Shown here piece by piece: positions 9,279-18,896 of a DNA stretch of 41,968 nucleotides (positions within the stretch are counted from its first letter, which is position 1; every line of letters starts with the position of its first letter). The notes beneath the pieces were generated by a model. That model searched no databases, was not told the DNA's origin, and saw only the letters and a program-made list of their open reading frames with translations. A program made the position numbers and the translations under genes. Source of the stretch: Paenisporosarcina sp. TG20 (lineage in GTDB: Bacteria; Bacillota; Bacilli; Bacillales_A; Planococcaceae); contig NZ_ALJG01000352.1 of assembly GCF_000286315.1 (NCBI RefSeq), positions 1 through 41,968 on the forward strand. The letters run 5' to 3'.

Positions 9279-10027
9279 GTCTTCTCCACCTTTACAGTTG
9301 TCTTATTCCTCAATGACTCAATGGTTTGTAATGACAGATTGTCCACAATTAGAACGGCATATTCCAGATCAATTATTTTAGAAAAACTTACTTTTTCATA
9401 TTTGGTATGATCTGTCACCACATAAGTTTTTCTTGAAAGTGAACTAGCAAGTCTTTTTATTGATGCCTCTTCAGGATCCGGTGTCGTATATCCATACTGT
9501 TCATGAAAACCATTTACACCAAGAAAACATTTATCAAATCGATAGCTTTGTAACGATTGAATAGTTTGGGAACCGACAAGTGCTGCGGTCCTGGACTTAA
9601 TTAAGCCACCTGTCAAGTAGGTAGTAATGCCATACTCGTTAAGTGAGTCAACATGAGTGAGTCCATTTGTGACAACAACTATGTCTTTGTCTTTCATATG
9701 AGGTATCATTTGAAATGTTGTACTACCAGCATCAAGAAAAATGCAGTCTCCTTCTTTAATGAACGATGCAGCAAATTTAGCTAAGCGTTTTTTCTCTTGA
9801 AGATTCTTGGTCGACTTATCTAAGATGCTAGGTTCTAATGAATTTCTATCCGTTAACATAGCTCCACCGAAGACCCGTTCTAATCTATTTTGATTTTCGA
9901 GCTCGGTCAGATCTCTTCTTATCGTCGATTCTGAAGAGCCAGTAGCGTCTACAATATCTTGTATTTTAATTGTTTGCTTTTTAGCCAATAAGCCTAAGAT
10001 AATTCCATAACGTTCATTGGTTAACAT
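9275..10027 (-). CDS. fruR: DeoR-family fructose operon repressor
   Basis: A 250-residue transcriptional regulator with an N-terminal winged helix-turn-helix (MLTNERYGIILGLL, then SSESTIRRDLTELE). A C-terminal DeoR sugar-phosphate sensor domain follows (DAGSTTFQM, VTNGL, GVNGF). The frame is open to 10087, but ATG at 10027 is preferred: AAAGAAGGTG lies upstream and the family starts at this Met. FruR of Gram-positives typically responds to fructose 1-phosphate. It is the first gene of fruRKA, so it should control its own operon and perhaps the divergent ptsHI. Confidence 0.93.
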   Translation of the reverse strand: MLTNERYGIILGLLAKKQTIKIQDIVDATGSSESTIRRDLTELENQNRLERVFGGAMLTDRNSLEPSILDKSTKNLQEKKRLAKFAASFIKEGDCIFLDAGSTTFQMIPHMKDKDIVVVTNGLTHVDSLNEYGITTYLTGGLIKSRTAALVGSQTIQSLQSYRFDKCFLGVNGFHEQYGYTTPDPEEASIKRLASSLSRKTYVVTDHTKYEKVSFSKIIDLEYAVLIVDNLSLQTIESLRNKTTVKVEKT

Positions 10028-10058
10028 CTTGTCACCTTCTTTATTATTATTAAAATAG

Positions 10059-10087
10059 ATAATACTTGAAATCGCTTCCAAAATCAA
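10059..10087 (-). promoter_or_regulatory. Predicted promoter of fruRKA
   Basis: On the minus strand, TTGATT (10082-10087) and TATTAT (10059-10064) are 17 bp apart, 32 bp upstream of the fruR ATG. The spacer contains the cre-like site and the -35 touches the direct repeats, an arrangement suited to dual repression. Confidence 0.62.
10067..10080. promoter_or_regulatory. cre-like site (catabolite control)
   Basis: TGAAATCGCTTCCA matches the catabolite-responsive element consensus TGWAANCGNTNWCA at all but one position. It sits between the -35 and -10 of the fruRKA promoter, where CcpA with Ser46-phosphorylated HPr would block RNA polymerase. Confidence 0.65.
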
Positions 10088-10120
10088 TCATAATCAATCA
10101 TAAGCGGTCATAATCATTCA
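10088..10120. promoter_or_regulatory. Direct-repeat operator, probably for FruR
   Basis: TCATAATCAATCA (10088-10100) and TCATAATCATTCA (10108-10120) differ at one base and start exactly 20 bp apart, about two helical turns. A further AATCAATCAT lies at 10082-10091. DeoR-family regulators commonly bind repeated direct sites. The location between fruR and ptsH makes FruR the natural ligand, but this is inferred. Confidence 0.6.
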
Positions 10121-10169
10121 GAAAATTTGATTGTCATACATTGACCATAAAATAAGAGGAGGAATTTCA

Positions 10170-10436
10170 ATGATTGAAAAACAATATAACATCACATCAG
10201 CAGAAGGTATTCATGCTCGTCCAGCGGCAGTATTAGTAGGGGCTCTTGCTCCATATAAGTCGGAAATTACACTTGAGTGGAATGATAAAAAAGTTAATTT
10301 AAAATCGATATTAGGTGTCATGTCTCTAGGCGTTTCATCTGGTGCGAGTATTACCATATCAGCTAACGGAGAAGATGAAGAACATGCAATGGCGAAAGTA
10401 GCAGAGATTATGGAAACACAAGGAATTGGAAACTAA
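10170..10436 (+). CDS. ptsH: Phosphocarrier protein HPr
   Basis: An 88-residue cytoplasmic phosphocarrier that moves phosphate from enzyme I to PTS IIA domains. His15 in GIHARPA is the phosphoryl acceptor. Ser46 in [13 protein letters not shown] is the HPr kinase target that makes HPr a CcpA corepressor. An upstream in-frame Met at 10131 exists, but ATG 10170 has the ribosome binding site AGAGGAGGA and gives the exact family length. The final TAATG overlaps the ptsI start by one base. Confidence 0.97.
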   Translation: MIEKQYNITSAEGIHARPAAVLVGALAPYKSEITLEWNDKKVNLKSILGVMSLGVSSGASITISANGEDEEHAMAKVAEIMETQGIGN

Positions 10437-12157
10437 TGAATCAAAGACTATCCGGAATTGCAGCATCAAATGGAATTGCCATTGCCAAAGCTTTCAGACT
10501 TGAAAATCCGGAATTAATTGTTAAAAAAACGTCTATTTCAAATAGTAATGCGGAGCTGAAACGCTTCGAATCAGCTCTGGACCAATCGAAATCAGAACTT
10601 GAAAAAATTAAAGCGCAAACAGCTCAACAAATGAATGATGAAGAAGCCGCTATTTTCAGCGCTCATCTTCTCGTGTTAAGTGATCCAGAATTACTTGGAC
10701 CCATCACTGAAAAAATCAAATTAGAAAATGTGAATGCAGAGTTTGCCTTACAAGAAACCGCTAATATGTTCATTGGATTATTTGAATCAATGGACAATGA
10801 TTATATGAAGGAACGTGCAGCGGACATCCGGGACGTTACAAAACGTGTATTAGCACATCTATTAGGTGTATCCATTCAAAATCCTAGTATGATTACAGAC
10901 GAAGTGATTATCATTGCAGAAGATTTGACTCCTTCAGATACTGTTCAGTTGAACCCACAATATGTAAAAGGCTTTATTACGGATATCGGAGGACGTACAT
11001 CGCATTCTGCCATCCTAGCCCGTACATTAGAAATCCCAGCTGTTGTTGGGGCAAAAACGGTTATGTCTTCTATTCAAAACGGAATGATTGTGATTGTGGA
11101 CGGACTGGAAGGCGACATAATTGTTAATCCAGATCAGAAGACAATCGCCAGTTATGAGGATAAAAAAGCAAGATATGAACAGCAAAAATCTGAATGGGCA
11201 AAATTAAAAAATGAACCTACCATTACTTCTGATGGTTATCATGTGGAACTCGGAGCAAATATTGGGACGCCAAAAGATGTAGCTGGTGTTCTTGAACACG
11301 GTGGTGAAGCAATTGGTTTATACCGAACCGAATTCCTTTACATGGGGCGCAATCAGTTTCCCGCAGAAGATGAACAAGTAGAGGCTTATGCATCAGTTCT
11401 AAAACAAATGAATGGTAAACCGACAGTTGTTCGCACGCTTGATATTGGTGGCGACAAAGAACTCTCTTACTTAAAACTACCAAAAGAAATGAATCCGTTT
11501 TTAGGTTTTCGGGCCATTCGTCTGTGCTTAGAAATGGAGGAAATGTTTAGAACACAACTTCGTGCATTGCTGCGCGCTAGTATCCATGGAAATTTGAAGA
11601 TTATGTTCCCGATGATTGCAACCATTGAGGAATTCCGTCAGGCAAAAACGCTTTTCCTTGATGAAAAAGCGAAACTTGAAAAAAAAAATATTGCAATTAG
11701 TAAAACGATCGAAGTCGGAATCATGGTTGAAATTCCTTCAACTGCTGTCATGGCCGATATTTTTGCCAAAGAAGTAGACTTCTTTTCGATTGGTACAAAC
11801 GATTTGATTCAGTATACAATGGCGGCTGATCGGATGAATGAACGTGTTTCCTACCTTTACCAACCGTTTAACCCTGCCATCCTTCGACTCGTGAAAATTG
11901 TCATTGATGCAGCGCATAAAGAAGGAAAATGGGTAGGCATGTGTGGCGAAATGGCAGGGGATGAAATCGCGATTCCAATCCTTTTGGGACTCGGACTTGA
12001 TGAGTTTTCTATGAGTGCTTCTTCTATATTAAAAGCACGTTCACAAATTCTGAAGTTATCAAAAAAGGAGATGGAACGACACACTGAGACTATCCTCTCT
12101 ATGTCTACCTCTCAAGAAGTAGAAACTTATGTGAAAAAGATAAGTGTAACGGAATAA
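10436..12157 (+). CDS. ptsI: PTS enzyme I (phosphoenolpyruvate-protein phosphotransferase)
   Basis: A 573-residue cytoplasmic enzyme that takes phosphate from PEP and passes it to HPr. The active His190 lies in [14 protein letters not shown]. The C-terminal PEP-binding barrel shows [37 protein letters not shown] and the GMCGEMAGD Cys loop. Length is normal. It directly follows ptsH, as in other Bacillales, but here the pair is divergent from fruRKA rather than next to ptsG. A strong terminator follows. Confidence 0.97.
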   Translation: MNQRLSGIAASNGIAIAKAFRLENPELIVKKTSISNSNAELKRFESALDQSKSELEKIKAQTAQQMNDEEAAIFSAHLLVLSDPELLGPITEKIKLENVNAEFALQETANMFIGLFESMDNDYMKERAADIRDVTKRVLAHLLGVSIQNPSMITDEVIIIAEDLTPSDTVQLNPQYVKGFITDIGGRTSHSAILARTLEIPAVVGAKTVMSSIQNGMIVIVDGLEGDIIVNPDQKTIASYEDKKARYEQQKSEWAKLKNEPTITSDGYHVELGANIGTPKDVAGVLEHGGEAIGLYRTEFLYMGRNQFPAEDEQVEAYASVLKQMNGKPTVVRTLDIGGDKELSYLKLPKEMNPFLGFRAIRLCLEMEEMFRTQLRALLRASIHGNLKIMFPMIATIEEFRQAKTLFLDEKAKLEKKNIAISKTIEVGIMVEIPSTAVMADIFAKEVDFFSIGTNDLIQYTMAADRMNERVSYLYQPFNPAILRLVKIVIDAAHKEGKWVGMCGEMAGDEIAIPILLGLGLDEFSMSASSILKARSQILKLSKKEMERHTETILSMSTSQEVETYVKKISVTE

Positions 12158-12164
12158 AACATCA

Positions 12165-12202
12165 AAAAGCAGGTAGATTCTTTTATGAATCTACCTGCTT
12201 TT
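12165..12202 (+). terminator. Terminator of ptsHI
   Basis: A 16-bp perfect stem (12165-12180 with 12187-12202) and a 6-nt loop are followed by CTTTTTTT, just after the ptsI stop. Confidence 0.93.
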
Positions 12203-12556
12203 CTTTTTTTATATGAATTATTTTATCAGTTGAAAAGCATTTCAAACGAGTCCTTTTACTCATCTGTTCTAGTAAACATAAGCCAAAGAATCTCAAATAG
12301 AGAGGTTAATCAAAAAACTTGCACATTTTTGAGTTTCTTTTTACTCCTATATCTTGAATTACTTTTAGTATTCTTTTCATAGGAAAAAACCGGCAAAGTA
12401 CGCCGGTCCTTTAAGAAATACACAGTATCCACTTTAATTTCCGGTATGATTTCCGCCTGGAGCGCAAATCAGCGGTATCATACTAGAACCTACTCCTTAA
12501 AATACTGGATTCATGGCTCACTAAATTTATACACTTATTTTCTTTACCTTAGAAAA
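12203..12556. other. Intergenic stretch with two small inverted repeats
   Basis: No credible gene is visible. ACCGGC (12389-12394) pairs with GCCGGT (12402-12407) around a 7-nt loop, followed by CCTTTAAG, a weak terminator-like hairpin. A longer interrupted stem joins 12444-12456 (GTATGAT, CCGC) to 12472-12483 (GCGG, ATCATAC). Its core, read on the minus strand, resembles the GC-rich dispersed repeats of Bacillales that contain CCGCTGATTT and CTCCAGGCGG. It may be a worn remnant of one. Confidence 0.4.
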
Positions 12557-12577
12557 AAGGCCAGATTTCCTGGCCTT
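12557..12577 (-). terminator. Terminator at the end of the leftward catabolic cluster
   Basis: AAGGCCAG (12557-12564) pairs with CTGGCCTT (12570-12577) around a 5-nt loop. On the minus strand it is followed by TTTTCT, immediately downstream of the phosphotriesterase-like gene. Confidence 0.85.
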
Positions 12578-12585
12578 CTAGTTAT

Positions 12586-13581
12586 TTAAACAGTTACAGC
12601 CAAACCTGCAAACAGTTTTTTAGGATTTTCCAAGAATAACTTACTTAGCTGATCTTCTGTTGCTCCCGCTTGTTGGAGTTGGGGAATCACTTGTTCAAAA
12701 ATATACGTTGGATGCCAATTGGCGACTCCAGCTTCAGCAGCAGCAGGAATAACCGGGGGACGTCCTAACCACATGGTGATGGAGTCATGTGACAGCATAA
12801 TTTGATCCTCATACCCCTCTGCCAACAACTCCAACAGAAGTTTAATTCGTTGCTGATCAAAAGGAGCCCCAACCATACCTTGAAGACCGAAGCGATCTAA
12901 TGCGATATTTACGCCTGTTTCAAGTGTACGTTTATGATAAGCAGGGTCAGTATTTCCACACATATGTCCTATGACGATACTGGAAGGATCTGCACCCAGT
13001 TCAACAAGAAGTTGCGCTTGCTCAGGTCCCATCGTCCCTTCCTGAGTATGAGTCAACACAGTGATGCCAGTTTCCTGTTGTGCTTTTGCTGCAGCTCTAA
13101 AGAACATTTTTTCATAATCAGTGATTACATCTTTACTGGATGCCAACTTGATAATTCCAGGTTTAATGTTGGTCTGTCCGATACCATCTTTAATTTCCTT
13201 CATAAACATTTCGCTGATTTCCTGTTCTGCGCTTCCAAGTGACGCCCGGAATTTAAAGTAAGGTGGTGCTCCTTCACCTTCATAATAAAAGCCGGTAGCA
13301 CAAATAATCTGCAGGCCGCTCCGTTGTGAAATTTCTTTTAGGACTTCAGGATTACGTCCGCATTCGTTTGGAGTCGGATCAACGACGGTTTTGACACCAT
13401 GACTCATCATTTTCTCGGCTGCGGCGATGCCAGCTTCAACTGCTTTTTCATGATTAAATGGTCCTAGTGTGCTATCTCCTTGAAATCCCGGATAGCCAAA
13501 GATAAAATGCTCATGAATCAAAGTTTTCCCCATAGCTTCTGGAGCGATTGGTCCTGTTACTGTTTCCACTTGTTTACTCAT
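12586..13581 (-). CDS. Phosphotriesterase-like lactonase/hydrolase
   Basis: A 331-residue amidohydrolase-superfamily protein of the phosphotriesterase type. The binuclear metal ligands are visible: HEH at residues 23-25, the carboxylated-Lys candidate in GIIKLAS, His in VLTHTQEG, His in VIGHMCGN and Asp in MLSHDSIT. Proteins of this group include lactonases acting on gamma- and delta-lactones or acyl-homoserine lactones, as well as ones of unknown substrate. Its ATG overlaps the upstream acyl-CoA ligase stop (ATGA), so the pair is co-translated. That suggests it makes the free acid that the ligase activates. The substrate is not shown by the sequence. Confidence 0.85.
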   Translation of the reverse strand: MSKQVETVTGPIAPEAMGKTLIHEHFIFGYPGFQGDSTLGPFNHEKAVEAGIAAAEKMMSHGVKTVVDPTPNECGRNPEVLKEISQRSGLQIICATGFYYEGEGAPPYFKFRASLGSAEQEISEMFMKEIKDGIGQTNIKPGIIKLASSKDVITDYEKMFFRAAAKAQQETGITVLTHTQEGTMGPEQAQLLVELGADPSSIVIGHMCGNTDPAYHKRTLETGVNIALDRFGLQGMVGAPFDQQRIKLLLELLAEGYEDQIMLSHDSITMWLGRPPVIPAAAEAGVANWHPTYIFEQVIPQLQQAGATEDQLSKLFLENPKKLFAGLAVTV

Positions 13582-15251
13582 TTAAAAACCTCCTCTGATT
13601 TTTCTTGTTCTTCATCTTTCAGTTTACGCCACAGAATTTTGCCACTGCTCGTTGTCGGTAATGTTTTTCGAAATTCGATAACACGTGGATATTTATAGGC
13701 AGCCATTTCATGTTTTGACCATTCAATTATTTCTTCTTCAGAAACTTTTCCTTCCAGTCCTTCATTTAAGATGACAAAGGCTTTAACTGTTTCGCCTCTC
13801 CGGGGATCAGGTATGCCTACGACACAAGCTTGCTGGATTGCCGGATGTTTATAAAGCAATGACTCTACCTCTGTCGGCCAAACTTTAAAGCCGGAAGCAT
13901 TAATCATTCGCTTGACGCGATCCACGATGAAAAAGTATCCTTCTTCATCCATTTTGACAATATCACCGGTTCGAAAAAATGATTTTCCGTCCAAATTGAT
14001 AAATGAATTCCTATTCTCATCATCACGATTAAGATATCCTTGAAATAATTGAGGTCCACTTACGACAAGTTCTCCTTCTTCACCCGCTCCTAATTCTCTT
14101 CCACTAGATGGTTCAATCACGCGGGCATCAACATCAAACGATGGAATTCCCAAACATTGAAGCTTCGGTCGATCAGGAGGATTAAAATGTGTTTGGGATA
14201 TTGTTTCCGATAAACCGTATCCTTCAACATATTGTAATCCAGTGATATTGGTCAATTTTTCTCCGACTGCGGCTGGAAGTGGAGCACCCCCACCTCCGAT
14301 TGCCAAAAGAGATGAAAGGTCGTATTTAGATAGATTCGGGTTCGATAAAAAATCGATGACCATTGTGCTGATATTAATCCAATGAGTACAGCCATATTTT
14401 TCAATTGCTTTTGACGCGTAATCTCGGTCCCAGCGAGTCATCACCACCATTGAACCCCCTGCGTAGATTGGTGTATGCATACTGTGAATCATTCCTGTTA
14501 CGTGAAAGAGCGGTAATGTCATTAAAGATACCGCATCAGAGGTTGTATTCATCCAGTGGTAAGTACCAACTGTATTGGCCTGTACCGATCGATTCGTGTG
14601 CACGCATCCTTTCGGTAAGCCGGTCGTGCCGGACGTATAAGGCAAAACAACAATATCTTCCGTTTTCCCTGTATAGGGTGTAGGTTTGAAATCAGCTTGA
14701 AACACTTCTTTCCAAGGAATGGTCCCTTCATATACCCGTAGAGGTTCTGTAACATCAGCTGGTAATTTACCGAGTCCATCGCCTTCACCAGCATATTCCG
14801 AATAAGCAGTAGTAATGACCGTAAGTGAAGTAGAGTTTTTAAGTTCAGCAATACGACTATACAATTCTTGACCTACGATTCCGTTACGGATAGAGCAATC
14901 CTTAATGTAAAAAGAAAGCTCTTCTGCAGTATTCATCGGGTTGATTGGAACGACTACAGCACCCATCCGTAATATAGCGTAATAACTTATTACAAATTGC
15001 GGAGAGTTTTGCATAAACAACAGTATATGCTCCCCTTTTAAAACGTTCATTTTGTTCTCTAAATATCCTGAAAGCGCTTCCACTTCTTCAATTAATTGAC
15101 TATAAGTATAGCGAGCCCCATAGTAATACAACGCAATTTTATCAGGATACTTTTTGGCGGAAATAGCTAAATTATCAAATAGGGTTGTATTCGGAACAGT
15201 TAAGGTCTTAGATATTCTACTAGGCCAAAATTCAAAGTGAGCTGTATTCAA
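13578..15251 (-). CDS. AMP-forming acyl-CoA ligase
   Basis: A 557-residue ANL-superfamily ligase that activates a carboxylic acid to its CoA thioester with ATP. Visible motifs are the phosphate loop YTSGTTGLPKGC, YGLSETISQTH, FFRTGDIVKMDEEGYFFIVDR and the C-terminal catalytic Lys in TSSGKILWRKL. TTG at 15251 is used as the start, with GGGGGAAAA about 8 bp upstream. An intrinsic terminator precedes it, so it and the lactonase-like gene may form a separate two-gene unit. It is the most diverged of the three ligases here; the other two share LQYTGGTTG in the phosphate loop. Substrate unknown. Confidence 0.9.
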   Translation of the reverse strand: MNTAHFEFWPSRISKTLTVPNTTLFDNLAISAKKYPDKIALYYYGARYTYSQLIEEVEALSGYLENKMNVLKGEHILLFMQNSPQFVISYYAILRMGAVVVPINPMNTAEELSFYIKDCSIRNGIVGQELYSRIAELKNSTSLTVITTAYSEYAGEGDGLGKLPADVTEPLRVYEGTIPWKEVFQADFKPTPYTGKTEDIVVLPYTSGTTGLPKGCVHTNRSVQANTVGTYHWMNTTSDAVSLMTLPLFHVTGMIHSMHTPIYAGGSMVVMTRWDRDYASKAIEKYGCTHWINISTMVIDFLSNPNLSKYDLSSLLAIGGGGAPLPAAVGEKLTNITGLQYVEGYGLSETISQTHFNPPDRPKLQCLGIPSFDVDARVIEPSSGRELGAGEEGELVVSGPQLFQGYLNRDDENRNSFINLDGKSFFRTGDIVKMDEEGYFFIVDRVKRMINASGFKVWPTEVESLLYKHPAIQQACVVGIPDPRRGETVKAFVILNEGLEGKVSEEEIIEWSKHEMAAYKYPRVIEFRKTLPTTSSGKILWRKLKDEEQEKSEEVFK

Positions 15252-15295
15252 TCATTTTCCCCCTTGCCATTTATCGCTAAAATAGGTGGATAAAA

Positions 15296-15321
15296 AGAGA
15301 TTGAATAAAATTCGAATCTCT
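15296..15321 (-). terminator. Intrinsic terminator between oxidoreductase and ligase genes
   Basis: On the minus strand, AGAGATT pairs with AATCTCT around a 12-nt loop and is followed by TTTTTA. The 7-bp stem is modest, so some read-through into the ligase gene is likely. Confidence 0.55.
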
Positions 15322-15348
15322 CTTTATCTATTTCTACCACCTCGTATA

Positions 15349-16323
15349 TTATGGATTCAATACTAGTTTTCCAATCGTTTTCCTACCTTGTAAGAGTTGG
15401 TGAACCTCTGCCGCTTCAGCAAGTGGATAATTTCCTCCAACTATCAATTCGAGTTCTCCACTATTCACGTAACCGAGAAGCTCTACTAGACTACGTTGAA
15501 AAAGTTCTGGCTTTCTCATAATCTGGGGTAAGAAAAAGCCGATGACAGACTGGTTTTTCCGCATTAACAGGCCTGGGTTGAAAGATGCCTGCTCTCCGCT
15601 TGCTGCACCAAATATGACAAGACGTCCAAAAGGAGCAAGGCATTTAACCGTCTTATTGAATACTTCGCCGCCGACCATTTCGAGCGCGACGTCGACACCT
15701 TTTCCGTCCGTCAGTGCTTTTACTTTTTCTTCCCAACCATCTTCCGTATAATTCACTAAGTGTGTAGCGCCCAATTTTTGTGCATGTTTTAGTTTTTCAT
15801 CACTACTTGCTGTCGCAATGATTTTACTAGCTCCAAATATTTTCGCGAGTTGAACGGCGATTGATCCCACGCCTCCTGCTGCTGCGTGAATAAGGACACT
15901 TTCTCCTTTTTCAAGACGACCCATTGTTTTTAAAATATGATAAGCACTAAGTCCTTGAAGTGGTAGTGCCACAGCTTTTGAGAAATCTACATCATCAGGA
16001 ATTGCAATAAGTGCACTTTCAGGAATCGCAACGAATTCTGCATACCCGCCTGACTCAATAAGTGATACCACACGCATCCCTACCTGAAATGACTTAACTC
16101 CATTACCTATTTCTGTAATTATTCCAGCCACTTCTGCTCCTGGAATAAAAGGAAGTGGAGTAGGTATGACATATTGTCCTTCACGGCGTGCAGTATCCGC
16201 GTAATTAACACCAATAGCTTTCACTTCAATAATTACTTCTCTTTCAGCCGGTTTTGGCATATCCATTTCTTCAAGCTTCAACACTTCAGGTCCGCCGTAT
16301 TCTTCAAGTTTTATAACCTTCAT
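15349..16323 (-). CDS. NADPH:quinone oxidoreductase-like medium-chain dehydrogenase
   Basis: A 324-residue MDR-superfamily protein of the zinc-free quinone oxidoreductase group. The N-terminal GroES-like fold contains VGVNYADTARREG and LPFIPGAEVAG. The nucleotide-binding motif AAAGGVGSIAVQLAK lies at about 147-161. No structural-zinc Cys cluster is seen. Such enzymes reduce quinones or enoyl/keto groups with NAD(P)H. In a CoA-ester cluster it could be a 2-enoyl reductase or recycle cofactor. Its start overlaps the crotonase stop (ATGA). Confidence 0.87.
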   Translation of the reverse strand: MKVIKLEEYGGPEVLKLEEMDMPKPAEREVIIEVKAIGVNYADTARREGQYVIPTPLPFIPGAEVAGIITEIGNGVKSFQVGMRVVSLIESGGYAEFVAIPESALIAIPDDVDFSKAVALPLQGLSAYHILKTMGRLEKGESVLIHAAAGGVGSIAVQLAKIFGASKIIATASSDEKLKHAQKLGATHLVNYTEDGWEEKVKALTDGKGVDVALEMVGGEVFNKTVKCLAPFGRLVIFGAASGEQASFNPGLLMRKNQSVIGFFLPQIMRKPELFQRSLVELLGYVNSGELELIVGGNYPLAEAAEVHQLLQGRKTIGKLVLNP

Positions 16324-17111
16324 AATACTGCCTGCTTTCTTTTAAAGATTGGTTTTCTTTTTTCTTTAAACGCCGTGATGCCTTCCAAATGATCATCCGT
16401 TGTTACCATCATTGCTTGCGTGATTCTCTCTTGTTCAAGGATTTCCGATAGACTAGACATTGAAGATTGATCTGTAATCTTTTTGATGAATCCATAAGCT
16501 TGAGCTGGGCCATTTGCAAGCTCTTCAGCATATTTAAACGCTTCATTTTCTAATTTTTCTAGTGGATATAGGTGATTTATAATTCCCCATTCATGTGCTT
16601 GATTAGCCGATATTGGTTTTCCACTGAAGAATAGTTCTTTCGCACGATATGGTCCGATTAGGCGAGGAAGGAAATACAGCCCGCCACCGTCTGAAATTAA
16701 TCCTACTTGAGAAAAGCTCATGACTAATTTGCTATCTTCAGCGGCTAAAATGATATCGCAAGCTAATGCAAGGTTAAATGCAGCTCCTGCTGCAAAGCCA
16801 TGAACAGCGGCTATAATTGGTTTTTCAAGCTCCTGCATTGCAAGAATAAGTTTGTTTAATTTACCGATATGATCATAAGTTTGGCTAGGTCCGACCTTGC
16901 CCATCGTCTTGACATCTCCACCTGCAGAAAATGAACGACCTGCCCCCGAAAGTATTACAGATCCAACGTCTGGATTTTCTCCAGCCCCAATAATTTCAGC
17001 TGTTAATTGTTCAATCATTTCTGGACTAAATGCATTTAAGCTTTCTGGACGATTCATTTGCAATGATAGTACAGAGCCTTTTAAGTTAACTATTACATGT
17101 TCATTTCCCAT
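16320..17111 (-). CDS. Enoyl-CoA hydratase/isomerase (crotonase)
   Basis: A 263-residue crotonase-fold protein. The oxyanion-hole segments are LSGAGRSFSAGGDVKTM and HGFAAGAAFNLALACD. At the first catalytic Glu of classical hydratase there is Gln (SFSQVGL), while GLISDGGG carries an Asp in the loop typical of PaaG-like isomerases. A Glu is kept in AKELFFSG. It may therefore be an isomerase or an atypical hydratase. ATG at 17111 has an AGGGGGAG ribosome binding site. It lies between an acyl-CoA dehydrogenase gene and the oxidoreductase in one operon. Confidence 0.88.
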   Translation of the reverse strand: MGNEHVIVNLKGSVLSLQMNRPESLNAFSPEMIEQLTAEIIGAGENPDVGSVILSGAGRSFSAGGDVKTMGKVGPSQTYDHIGKLNKLILAMQELEKPIIAAVHGFAAGAAFNLALACDIILAAEDSKLVMSFSQVGLISDGGGLYFLPRLIGPYRAKELFFSGKPISANQAHEWGIINHLYPLEKLENEAFKYAEELANGPAQAYGFIKKITDQSSMSSLSEILEQERITQAMMVTTDDHLEGITAFKEKRKPIFKRKQAVL

Positions 17112-17123
17112 TCTTTCTCCCCC

Positions 17124-18896
17124 TTAGCACGTATATCGTTCAGTTTTTAATAAGTGACTCGCAATCGTTCTTTTCGTCTCATTACCGCCTTCTTGCTGTA
17201 ATCGACTTAGCTCTAGCGACACGACTGAGCTGACTTTTTTCATCTTTTCACCAGTCTCGGTGTTTTGAAGAAGCTTCCTTGCAATCATTTCAACTTCAAG
17301 TAACGCGTCATTGACTAAAGCTTTTGCTAATTTAATTTTTAATTGTTCAAAATCCTCACCGTTCTCTTCGACCGCTTTAGCAGCTCGAAGAACAGCAGAC
17401 TCTGATGCGTAAAGTGTAATAGCAATGTCTGCAAGTCTCATAAGTGTTTCCTGCTCTTCTGCAAGTTTTGTACCGAATGCTTGTAAAGCAGACCCTGCAC
17501 ATAATAGAAATACTCGTCGAATTGCATTCAGTGCTTCTATTTCGCGAGCCAATATACCGGATAATTCATTGTTTGGTGCTTTGATTTCCGCTACCGCTTT
17601 TTCAACTAGTTCCCTTAGTGGAATGATCCCTTTAGCGGCCCCCTTCAGAAAATTAGAAGGTATCAGCAGGCGATTAATTTCATTTGTACCTTCGAAAATC
17701 CGATTAATCCGTGAATCGCGGTACATCTGCTCTACTTTATATTCTTTGATGAAGCCATAGCCACCATGCAGCTGAAGTGTTTCATCAGCCACGAAATCAA
17801 GTGTTTCGGAACCATAGACTTTACACACTGCACATTCAACGGCATATTCCATCATCCGTTTTGCTATTAGACCATGGTCATTTGAGTCATACAGACCTCC
17901 AAGTGCCTCTTCCAAGTAACCCGCTGTCCGGTACTGAAGCGATTCGGAAGCAAAAATTCGAATGGCCATATTCGCAATTTTTTCTTGTGTTGCCGTGAAT
18001 TCAGCGATTTTTTTGCCAAATTGACTACGCTGGTTTACATATCCAAGTGCTAGCTCCAGACCAAATTTAGCAGCGCCCGTACAAGCGGAACCGAGATTGA
18101 ACCGACCAAGGTTAAGTACGTTAAGTGCAATAACATGTCCCTTTCCAACTTCACCCAGCAGGTTCTCTACTGGAACTTCACAATCTTCCAAAATTACCGC
18201 CCTGGTCGATGATCCTTTTATACCCATTTTCTGTTCTTCTGCACCAAGTGATAATCCTGGAAAATCCTTTTCAACGATAAAGGCTGTAAATGCAGTGCCG
18301 TTTACTTTCGCATAGACGATAAATGTATCAGAAAACGCTGCATTTGTGATAAACATTTTCGTGCCGTTTAATGCGTAATGCGTACCCGCTTCATTCAGAC
18401 GAGCCGTTGTCTGCGCTGACAAAGCGTCTGAACCTGCATTAGGTTCTGTAAGGCAGTAAGCACCGATAAATTCACCAGATGCGAGTTTTGGTAAATATTT
18501 CTCTTTTTGAGCTTGTGTTCCGAAATAGGTAATCGGGAGCGTTGCAATACAGGTATGGTTCGACTGAGCGACACCATATCCACCCGCCGGTCCGAGTGAT
18601 TCACCGACCAGACCTTTACTGATTTTATCCAGGCCGAGGCCCCCGTATTTTTCAGGAATACTATGCCCCAGAAGTCCAAGGTTTCCTGCTTTCAAAAGTA
18701 ATTCTTTCACTAGTCTGAAATCTTGGTTTTCAATCGCATCGTTGTTTGGTCGTACTTCTTTCTCCAAAAAACGTTTTGCTGTTTGTCCAATCATCTGATG
18801 TTCTTCTGTAAATTCTTCAGGTGTGAATATCTGTTTTGGTTGTGACGAACCATATAGGAAGCCGGCACCGCCATATGCCAATTTTTCATGTCCCAT
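17124..18896 (-). CDS. Acyl-CoA dehydrogenase, long form (FadE-like)
   Basis: A 590-residue FAD enzyme that introduces the 2,3 double bond into acyl-CoA. The first 390 residues form the usual fold: YCLTEPNAGSDA, MFITNAAFSDTFIV, LHGGYGFIKEY and RIFEGTNEI, where Glu is the catalytic base. The C-terminal extension of about 180 residues is typical of very-long-chain and FadE (YusJ-like) types. The frame opens at 18917, but ATG 18896 is chosen because AAGGAG lies 9 bp before it. This makes it overlap the upstream ComB-like gene by 11 bp. Confidence 0.9.
   Translation of the reverse strand: MGHEKLAYGGAGFLYGSSQPKQIFTPEEFTEEHQMIGQTAKRFLEKEVRPNNDAIENQDFRLVKELLLKAGNLGLLGHSIPEKYGGLGLDKISKGLVGESLGPAGGYGVAQSNHTCIATLPITYFGTQAQKEKYLPKLASGEFIGAYCLTEPNAGSDALSAQTTARLNEAGTHYALNGTKMFITNAAFSDTFIVYAKVNGTAFTAFIVEKDFPGLSLGAEEQKMGIKGSSTRAVILEDCEVPVENLLGEVGKGHVIALNVLNLGRFNLGSACTGAAKFGLELALGYVNQRSQFGKKIAEFTATQEKIANMAIRIFASESLQYRTAGYLEEALGGLYDSNDHGLIAKRMMEYAVECAVCKVYGSETLDFVADETLQLHGGYGFIKEYKVEQMYRDSRINRIFEGTNEINRLLIPSNFLKGAAKGIIPLRELVEKAVAEIKAPNNELSGILAREIEALNAIRRVFLLCAGSALQAFGTKLAEEQETLMRLADIAITLYASESAVLRAAKAVEENGEDFEQLKIKLAKALVNDALLEVEMIARKLLQNTETGEKMKKVSSVVSLELSRLQQEGGNETKRTIASHLLKTERYTC

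Noticed and set aside
10124-10155. TTGATT and TAAAAT as the ptsH promoter
   Set aside because: The spacing is only 15 bp and the -10 would abut the ribosome binding site, leaving almost no leader; the true ptsH promoter was not identified.
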